A stretch of DNA of 5,612 nucleotides, taken from Rhizobiaceae bacterium (GTDB taxonomy: Bacteria > Pseudomonadota > Alphaproteobacteria > Rhizobiales > Rhizobiaceae). Shown one piece after another: positions 1 through 5,612 of the stretch. Location: positions 1-5,612 of the forward strand of contig CAJYRE010000226.1 in NCBI GenBank assembly GCA_913776675.1, read 5' to 3'. The notes under the pieces were generated by a model. That model did not search any database and had not been told where the DNA came from. It saw only the letters and a list, made by a program, of their open reading frames with translations. Every line of letters starts with the position of its first letter. The first letter of the stretch is position 1. The position numbers and the translations under genes were made by a program.

Positions 1-1299
<1,299 letters not shown>

Positions 1300-1347
1300 T
1301 TATGACGACGACTATATTTCCAATATATTAATCAACATAATATGCTT

Positions 1348-1374
1348 GAGGCTCCCAGCGTGAATGGAAGCCTC
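1348..1374 (-). terminator. Imperfect hairpin after the ATPase gene, possible operon terminator
   Basis: On the minus strand GAGGCTTCC pairs with GGGAGCCTC, with a 9-nt loop. One of the nine pairs is U-G in minus-strand RNA, whereas the plus-strand RNA would have an A-C mismatch there, so the fold favours minus-strand transcription. It begins about 35 nt after the ATPase stop codon. The bases that follow are AAGCATATTATG, AT-rich but not a T run. It may therefore be a weak or Rho-assisted terminator, or a 3'-end stabilising structure. Confidence 0.4.
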
Positions 1375-1409
1375 TTTGGGACGATTCAGCCAATATCTGT
1401 TGGAAATGG

Positions 1410-2468
1410 TTAATCCGTGATGATCATCAAATCGTCGGCGGCAAATTTCAGCGTGACCTTTTCACCGATTGTTGGGGGCTTGATGGCCGGGTCGTTGAAA
1501 CTGTCAAAACACAGCGTTGTGCCGCCCACATCCAAGCGTGTGCGGATGACGGATCCAAGGAAGTGGCTGGAAGACACCGTGCCGGTCAATTGCACATCGC
1601 TCTTTGCGCCCTCGGAGAGGGATCCCGCTTCTGGGCGGAGCGCGATTGTGACCGTTTCACCCGTTGGCTTGCCAACGGGGCGCTTGACTCGCACCTGCTG
1701 GTCGCCGATTTGGAGGGTGTTGCTGCTGTTATCCAAAATCTTCGCTTCAATCAGGTTCAGCGTTCCCACGAAGGAGGCAACAAAACGGGTTTGCGGACTG
1801 TTGTAGATTTCAAATGGCGTGCCGATCTGGTCGGCACGGCCTGCGTTCATCACCACGATGCGGTCCGAAATCGACAGGGCTTCTTCCTGATCATGGGTGA
1901 CGAAAACCGTGGTGATACCAAGCTGGCGCTGAATCTGGCGGATTTCTTCACGCAAGGAAACGCGAATTTTCGCATCCAGCGCTGACAGCGGCTCATCCAG
2001 CAGCAAGACCTGTGGTCTTGGGGCCAGCGCGCGAGCCAAGGCCACACGCTGCTGTTGGCCGCCCGACATCTGGTAGGGGTAGCGGTCTTTGAGGTGCTCC
2101 AGATGGATCAGCTTGAGCATCTCCATCACACGCTTTTCAATGTCAGGCTTGGCCACTTTGGCGATTTTCAGGCCAAAAGCTACATTATCAAACACGGTCA
2201 TATTGGGAAACAGCGCATAGGCTTGAAACACCATGCCGATGTTGCGCTGGTTTGGCTTCAGATCATTCTGATTTTTGCCGGCAATGGTGATTGTGCCGTC
2301 GGTGATGGTTTCAAAGCCGGCAATCATCCGCAGAATGGTGGTTTTGCCGCAGCCCGATGGTCCCAGAAACGAGATAAACTCGCCTTTCTCGATCGACATG
2401 TTGAAATCATGCACGACCTGAACCTGGCCGTAGCTTTTTTTGAGGTGGGTGAGGGTCAAAAAGGACAT
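1410..2468 (-). CDS. ABC transporter ATP-binding protein, PotA/FbpC-like importer ATPase
   Basis: Cytoplasmic ATPase of 352 residues that powers the two permeases encoded just upstream. Motifs in order: Walker A GPSGCGKT (36-43), Q-loop glutamine 82 in VFQAYALFP, signature MSGGQQQR (134-141), Walker B VLLLDEP (154-160) with catalytic Glu159, D-loop SALD (162-165), and switch His192 in THDQEE. All key residues are intact. After about residue 235 comes a regulatory TOBE-type tail, as in polyamine and iron importers, and total length is usual for that group. The ATG at 2468 is chosen because MSFLTLTHLKKSYG is the expected family N-terminus and it lies 7 nt after the preceding permease stop. A longer reading from 2531 would add 21 unlikely residues and overlap the permease gene. 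The ribosome binding site is weak (TGAGA), so translational coupling is likely. The substrate cannot be told from an ATPase. Confidence 0.95.
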   Translation of the reverse strand: MSFLTLTHLKKSYGQVQVVHDFNMSIEKGEFISFLGPSGCGKTTILRMIAGFETITDGTITIAGKNQNDLKPNQRNIGMVFQAYALFPNMTVFDNVAFGLKIAKVAKPDIEKRVMEMLKLIHLEHLKDRYPYQMSGGQQQRVALARALAPRPQVLLLDEPLSALDAKIRVSLREEIRQIQRQLGITTVFVTHDQEEALSISDRIVVMNAGRADQIGTPFEIYNSPQTRFVASFVGTLNLIEAKILDNSSNTLQIGDQQVRVKRPVGKPTGETVTIALRPEAGSLSEGAKSDVQLTGTVSSSHFLGSVIRTRLDVGGTTLCFDSFNDPAIKPPTIGEKVTLKFAADDLMIITD

Positions 2469-2475
2469 GGCGATC

Positions 2476-3264
2476 TCAGGCCTTTGCGGGCATGTGTTTG
2501 GTAAATCGGGCAACGAGATTGAGCAGCGCAATGCTGGCCCAGGTCATGGCGAAGGCAATGATGGCAAGTGCTGGCGGCTCATAGGCCTTGTTGGCACCGA
2601 TCAATTGCAGATAGGGGCCAAAGGCCGGGCGATTCAGAAGCGATGGAATGGTGAATTCACCAATGACAATCGCAAAAGTAATGAACGCACCCGACAGAAT
2701 GCCGGAGATAACATTGGGAAAAATGCAGCGAAACAGGATAACGCCCCAGCCAGCTCCAAGGCTTTGGGCGGCTTCTGTCAGGGTGCGCACATCAATGGTG
2801 CTCATCGCCGCATCAATCGAGCGATAGGTGTATGGCAGCGACAGCATCATCAGGCCCAGCAAAAACAGCAGGTTGGTGCCCGATGTTGTCGCTGTGAGCG
2901 GCACAAAAGATGACGAATTATACAGTCGCAGGTAACCAAAGATGATGACAATGGCAGGCACCACCAGCGGCAGCATGGTGATGAATTCCACCACAGGCCG
3001 CACTTGCGGCAATCTCAGCCGCACCCAATAGGCGGTTGGCACGATCAGCAGCGTGATACAAGCAATTGTCAGCACGGCCATCAGCAGCGAAAAGCTGAAG
3101 GAATCCCGAAATGTGGCATCGGAAAACACGGTGCGATAGGCATCAAACGAATATTCGCCGCGACGCATGCGCAGGGAAAATTCAAAGGTGGCAATCAGCG
3201 GCACCAGAAAATAAAATGACCCAAGGGCGATGGCCAGCCATGCGAAAAATTTCTGGATTTTCAT
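2476..3264 (-). CDS. ABC transporter permease, PotC-like (second membrane subunit)
   Basis: Inner-membrane subunit of 262 residues, a usual length for the PotC/CysW-type half of a type I importer. Six hydrophobic segments can be placed at about 7-28, 56-80, 91-115, 130-147, 184-208 and 231-255. The cytoplasmic EAA loop that docks on the ATPase starts at Glu164 (TLTEAAQSLGAG), with the conserved proline at 183 (RCIFP). The ATG at 3264 is preferred: it overlaps the stop of the preceding permease as ATGA, the usual sign of translational coupling, and GGTGG lies about 5 nt upstream. A GTG at 3273 in the same frame would add only MAE and cannot be excluded. It pairs with the permease encoded upstream and feeds the ATPase encoded downstream. 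The family assignment is clear; the transported compound is not. Confidence 0.93.
   Translation of the reverse strand: MKIQKFFAWLAIALGSFYFLVPLIATFEFSLRMRRGEYSFDAYRTVFSDATFRDSFSFSLLMAVLTIACITLLIVPTAYWVRLRLPQVRPVVEFITMLPLVVPAIVIIFGYLRLYNSSSFVPLTATTSGTNLLFLLGLMMLSLPYTYRSIDAAMSTIDVRTLTEAAQSLGAGWGVILFRCIFPNVISGILSGAFITFAIVIGEFTIPSLLNRPAFGPYLQLIGANKAYEPPALAIIAFAMTWASIALLNLVARFTKHMPAKA
3261..3264 (-). other. ATGA stop-start overlap between the two permease genes
   Basis: On the minus strand the TGA of the first permease (3263-3261) shares bases with the ATG of the second (3264-3262). This arrangement is typical of translational coupling and would help keep the two membrane subunits in equal amounts. 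Confidence 0.75.
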
Positions 3265-4130
3265 TTCTGCCACCGTTCTGCACGAATACGTAAGCCGATG
3301 TAAATGATGTTGGATATGCCGGTGACGACAATCATGCCAAAGGCCAGCGCATAGCCCAGGTTGGCATTGTGCAGCACGTCACCACGGATTTGCGCATAAA
3401 GCTGGATGGGCACAATATTGAGCGAGCTGCCGGTGAGCGAAAAGGCGGTGGCAATGGCTCCGAACGAATTGGCAAACAGCAGCATGAAGGCACCAGCCAG
3501 GCTTGGCATCAGAATTGGCAGAGCAACTTTCATCCAATATTGGGCATGGGTGGCACCCAGACTTTCGGCCGCTTCGCGCCATTCCTTGCGCATTCCTTCC
3601 AAAGCAGGGGTGATGATCAGCACCATCAGCGGGATCTGGAAATACATATAGGTCAGGGTCAATCCGGTGAAGCTTAAGAGATTAAAGCCGGTGGCATAGA
3701 GATTGATGCCAAACCAATCCCGCAGCAGCATGGTGATCAGGCCGAGGCGACCAAGGGTGGCCAGAAAGGCAAAGGCCAGCGGAACACCGGCAAAATTCGA
3801 AGCCACGCCGCAAAAGGTCATGACGGCCGAGCGGATAACTGGGGGCAATCCACCCAGCACCAGCGCCCAGGAAATGTAAAAGCCCAGCAAGGCCCCGCCC
3901 AGCGCAGAGGCAAGGCTGATGCGAATGCTGATGGAAAACGACGACATGATCTTGTCGGTAAACAGGCCAATAATATTGGCCAGTGTCAGATTGCCATCCG
4001 CATCCTGAAACGCACCGGCTACCAGATAAAGGGTGGGCACAATCAGAAACAGCAGCGCAAACAGCATGAAGGGCGCAATGCCCAGCCAGTCAAACAGCTT
4101 TCGACTTCGCTCTGCCTTATTCGATTGCAT
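3261..4130 (-). CDS. ABC transporter permease, PotB-like (first membrane subunit)
   Basis: Inner-membrane subunit of 289 residues, slightly longer than its partner, as PotB/CysT-type subunits usually are. A short basic cytoplasmic N-terminus (QSNKAERSRK) leads into about six hydrophobic segments near 15-40, 66-92, 105-128, 150-175, 208-232 and 258-280. The ATPase-docking EAA loop is at 183-205: EWREAAESLGATHAQYW, followed by ALP. The ATG at 4130 has AGGAA about 8 nt upstream. The 3' end overlaps the second permease gene by ATGA. Upstream, a strong intrinsic terminator separates this gene from the binding-protein gene, so expression probably depends on read-through. The sequence resembles polyamine/opine-type and ferric-type permeases, and it does not settle the substrate. 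The two permeases are separate, unlike the fused FbpB-type iron permease, which argues mildly against a ferric importer. Confidence 0.93.
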   Translation of the reverse strand: MQSNKAERSRKLFDWLGIAPFMLFALLFLIVPTLYLVAGAFQDADGNLTLANIIGLFTDKIMSSFSISIRISLASALGGALLGFYISWALVLGGLPPVIRSAVMTFCGVASNFAGVPLAFAFLATLGRLGLITMLLRDWFGINLYATGFNLLSFTGLTLTYMYFQIPLMVLIITPALEGMRKEWREAAESLGATHAQYWMKVALPILMPSLAGAFMLLFANSFGAIATAFSLTGSSLNIVPIQLYAQIRGDVLHNANLGYALAFGMIVVTGISNIIYIGLRIRAERWQK

Positions 4131-4138
4131 ATGGAAAA

Positions 4139-4143
4139 TTCCT
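4139..4143 (-). promoter_or_regulatory. Ribosome binding site of the first permease gene
   Basis: AGGAA on the minus strand, followed by an AT-rich spacer of about 8 nt to the ATG at 4130. It lies downstream of the terminator hairpin, so it is present on read-through transcripts. Confidence 0.6.
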
Positions 4144-4165
4144 GCCGGTCTTGTCTTTCGAAATC

Positions 4166-4202
4166 AAAAAAAGCTTCCCCGACAACGCATCGGGGAAGCT
4201 TT
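4166..4202 (-). terminator. Strong intrinsic terminator or attenuator between the binding-protein and permease genes
   Basis: A perfect 13-bp inverted repeat (4170-4182 with 4190-4202) encloses a 7-nt loop. On the minus strand the stem contains CCCCGA/TCGGGG, and seven Ts fall at 4172-4166 (the first three also belong to the stem). This is a textbook Rho-independent terminator for minus-strand transcription, starting 13 nt after the binding-protein stop. On the plus strand only three Ts follow the stem. Its place between gene 1 and gene 2 of a transport operon suggests partial termination, or protection of the upstream mRNA 3' end, giving more binding protein than membrane complex. Confidence 0.9.
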
Positions 4203-4215
4203 CTAACCATGCTGA

Positions 4216-5319
4216 TTACTTGACGGCTGCGCCAACAACCTTGTCCCAGCCTTCAGTGATGACCTTCTTGTAGTCATCCTGCTGAGCCAGCGTTGGGAAG
4301 ACAGCCTTTTCATAGGCCTTAGGTTCAGGCAACTTGGCCAGAACGTCTGCCGGGATCTTGTTGTTCTTGGCAAGATCATTGAAGCGGATCGGGTGGCAAT
4401 AGCCCTTCAGCCAGCCAATCTGGCCTTCGTCAGAGTAGAGGTATTCCATCCACAGCTTGGCAGCGTTTGGATGCGGTGCATAAGCCGAGATCGCCTGAAC
4501 GTAAACACCGGCAACAACGCCGGAAGCAGGAACGATAACGTCAACCGGCGGGTTGCCCTTCAGCGAGTCACGGCCAGCAAGCGCGTTATAGTCCCAACGC
4601 AGCATGATCGGCGTGGTGCCTTGTGCAAGCGTTGCAGGCTTGCCAACAACAGGAACGAAATTACCCTTGGCATTCAGCTCCTTGAAGAACTTCAGGCCTT
4701 CTTCGCCAGCCTTGGCAACATCACCCTTGGAAGCCGAAAGGCCTGCCGCAAACACAGCCGAGATGGCCTGGTTTGCCGTGCGTGGATCGCCGCCCAGAGC
4801 AACCATGTTGGCATATTCAGGCTTCAACAGATCAGCCCAGTCCTTTGGTGGGTTCTTGACCAGATCCTTGTTCACTTCAAAGGCCATGACACCGTAATAA
4901 TCGCCATACCAGTAGCCGTCTGCATCCTTAGCGGTGTCTGGAATGGAAGCCCAGGTGGACACCTTGTAAGGCTGGATCAGCTTGTCGGCCTTGGCGGTGG
5001 GGCCGAAGGAGAGACCAACGTCAATCACGTCAGGAGCCTGATCGCCCGTGTTGCCCTTGTTGGCCTTGATGGCTTCAACTTCGTCACCAGAACCGGCGTC
5101 CGGGTTCAATTCGTTGACCTTCAAGCCGTATTTCGCCTTGAAACCTTCAATCAGGCCGCCATAACCACACCAGTCGTGGGGAAGGGCGATGGTGGTCAAC
5201 GTGCCTTCCTTCTTGGCAGCGGCGATCAGCTCGGCGCTTGGCTCGGCGGCTGCAAAAGTGCTCGACGCAATGACCATGGCGGTCGAGAGAGAAAGAATGC
5301 GGCGCAAACGAATGTTCAC
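4216..5319 (-). CDS. ABC transporter periplasmic substrate-binding protein (COG1840/PotD-like), substrate unknown
   Basis: Exported binding protein of 367 residues that captures the ligand for the importer. A Sec signal peptide is clear: basic NIRLRR, a hydrophobic core, and a likely cut after FAAA, leaving a mature protein from about Glu26. The mature part opens with ELIAAAKKEGTLT, typical of ferric/polyamine/phosphonate-type binding proteins. Aromatic and acidic stretches that could line the ligand cleft include HDWCGYGG (48-55), DGYWYGDYYG (134-143) and RWDYNAL (241-247). The C-terminal part has PHPNAAKLWMEYLYSDEGQ, a common signature of this superfamily. There are no lipobox and only two cysteines (51 and 308). 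The GTG start at 5319 is supported by AAGGAG with a 7-nt spacer and by the signal peptide beginning there. Longer in-frame readings from 5376 or 5553 would bury the signal peptide and lack a ribosome binding site. The ligand could be a polyamine or GABA-like amine, an organophosphonate or phosphate ester, or iron. I cannot decide between these. Confidence 0.92.
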   Translation of the reverse strand: MNIRLRRILSLSTAMVIASSTFAAAEPSAELIAAAKKEGTLTTIALPHDWCGYGGLIEGFKAKYGLKVNELNPDAGSGDEVEAIKANKGNTGDQAPDVIDVGLSFGPTAKADKLIQPYKVSTWASIPDTAKDADGYWYGDYYGVMAFEVNKDLVKNPPKDWADLLKPEYANMVALGGDPRTANQAISAVFAAGLSASKGDVAKAGEEGLKFFKELNAKGNFVPVVGKPATLAQGTTPIMLRWDYNALAGRDSLKGNPPVDVIVPASGVVAGVYVQAISAYAPHPNAAKLWMEYLYSDEGQIGWLKGYCHPIRFNDLAKNNKIPADVLAKLPEPKAYEKAVFPTLAQQDDYKKVITEGWDKVVGAAVK

Positions 5320-5326
5320 TGAAGTT

Positions 5327-5332
5327 CTCCTT
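5327..5332 (-). promoter_or_regulatory. Ribosome binding site of the binding-protein gene, fixing a GTG start
   Basis: AAGGAG on the minus strand, 7 nt before the GTG at 5319. It is the strongest ribosome binding site in the window, consistent with high production of the binding protein, and it decides the start against longer in-frame readings. Confidence 0.85.
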
Positions 5333-5526
5333 GGTTGTCTGCTGTTAAGCCGAGCGATTGAATATGAGGCTGACATGATAGTTATGTGACGAAAAGCGAC
5401 GGTTGACCTGTATGGACGGTGTATTTTCCGATAATTCGCTTTTCTCCCAAATACAGGAGGCCAGAATGCGCGTTCATGGTACTCCAGATAAATGCTGCTG
5501 TTCCCTGATCCGGTCTTCGCCGGTTT

Positions 5527-5589
5527 GTGACAGCGGATAAAACGACAGAGCATGTCAGAGTCAACTGATTGATATTTAAAAAATGACAG
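5527..5589 (-). repeat. Cluster of CTGTCA-like heptamers in the operon leader
   Basis: Minus-strand copies are CTGTCAT (5589-5583), CTGACAT (5558-5552), CTGTCGT (5548-5542) and CTGTCAC (5533-5527). The copies overlap or flank the promoter candidate, as operator sites would. They resemble PhoB half-sites, but the distances between starts (31, 10 and 15 bases) do not match the 11-base period of a standard Pho box. Confidence 0.3.
5537..5564 (-). promoter_or_regulatory. Candidate sigma-70-type promoter of the transport operon
   Basis: On the minus strand TTGACT (5564-5559) matches the -35 consensus at five of six positions. TTTTAT (5542-5537) follows after 16 bases as a weak -10 box. A second possible -10, TATCAT at about 5380-5375, sits closer to the gene and has no recognisable -35. 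The choice is tentative. Confidence 0.3.
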
Positions 5590-5612
5590 TGATTGTGACT
5601 TCTTGCTCGGAA

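Larger units (their letters stand above)
5320..5612. other. Non-coding leader upstream of the transport operon
   Basis: No credible gene lies in these 293 bases. A minus-strand frame stays open from the right edge to a TAA at about 5382, and another runs into the binding-protein gene. Their translations show no domain, no hydrophobic pattern and no ribosome binding site. The region should hold the operon promoter and its control sites. It contains a promoter candidate and several CTGTCA-like heptamers, listed separately, and leaves a leader of roughly 200 nt if that promoter is the real one. Confidence 0.6.

Noticed and set aside
1311..1335. Promoter boxes TTGATT and TATAGT before the chemoreceptor gene
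   Set aside because: The spacer is only 13 bases, outside the usual 16-18, so it is not called as a promoter.
1660..1679. Perfect inverted repeat (8-bp stem, 4-nt loop) inside the ATPase gene
   Set aside because: It encodes RPVGKPTG in frame in the tail domain, has no T run and lies mid-gene. A similar 7-bp repeat at 1819-1837 shows that such short palindromes occur here by chance.
2469..2531. Upstream start for the ATPase, adding 21 residues
   Set aside because: The extension overlaps the end of the permease gene and does not resemble any ATPase N-terminus. The ATG at 2468 fits both the family start and the operon spacing.
4393..5322. Long plus-strand open frame of 309 codons opposite the binding-protein gene
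   Set aside because: It is antisense to a clearly conserved gene, its translation has no recognisable domain, and long antisense frames are common opposite genes with this codon use.
5320..5553. N-terminal extension of the binding protein (78 extra residues)
   Set aside because: It would place a basic, unpatterned stretch before a perfect signal peptide, and the GTG at 5319 has a strong AAGGAG site.
5382..5564. Minus-strand open frame of about 60 codons, open up to the right edge
   Set aside because: It has no ribosome binding site and no domain-like or hydrophobic pattern, and it overlaps the operon's promoter region in another frame. It is best explained as chance openness of a leader.

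Overview
The window looks like an ordinary chromosome or large-replicon segment from an alphaproteobacterium, most likely the Rhizobiaceae (Rhizobium/Agrobacterium group). This rests on moderate G+C content, the [13 protein letters not shown] wording of the chemoreceptor tip, a soluble twin-PAS chemoreceptor of a type common in rhizobia, and a PotABCD-like importer with two separate permeases. The genus is an inference. All five genes lie on the minus strand, so transcription runs from high to low coordinates. No RNA gene, insertion sequence, CRISPR array, phage gene or broken gene was found.

Layout in the direction of transcription: (1) 5320-5612 is a 293-base non-coding leader with a weak promoter candidate and several CTGTCA-like heptamers. 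(2) 4216-5319 encodes an exported periplasmic binding protein that starts at GTG behind a strong AAGGAG ribosome binding site. (3) 4131-4215 is an 85-base gap with a near-perfect intrinsic terminator (13-bp stem, 7-nt loop, seven Ts). (4) 3261-4130 and 2476-3264 encode two six-helix permeases that overlap by ATGA. (5) 1410-2468 encodes the ABC ATPase, 7 nt after the second permease. (6) 1276-1409 is a 134-base gap with a weaker hairpin. (7) 1-1275 encodes a soluble chemoreceptor with two PAS domains and a HAMP-like segment. It runs off the left edge after the hairpin tip.

The four transport genes make one complete type I ABC importer: binding protein, two different membrane subunits and an ATPase. 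The terminator after the first gene probably lets the binding protein be made in excess over the membrane complex. The substrate cannot be read from the sequence. The families involved carry polyamines/GABA-like compounds, ferric iron, sugar phosphates or 2-aminoethylphosphonate. The chemoreceptor has no membrane segment or periplasmic domain and so cannot bind the transporter's binding protein directly. Any link between the two would have to be metabolic or redox, or may not exist.

I found no convincing new biological system. The points worth a second look are the terminator inside the operon, the lone cysteine pair in the binding protein, the CTGTCA-like repeats in the leader, and the chemoreceptor next to the operon.
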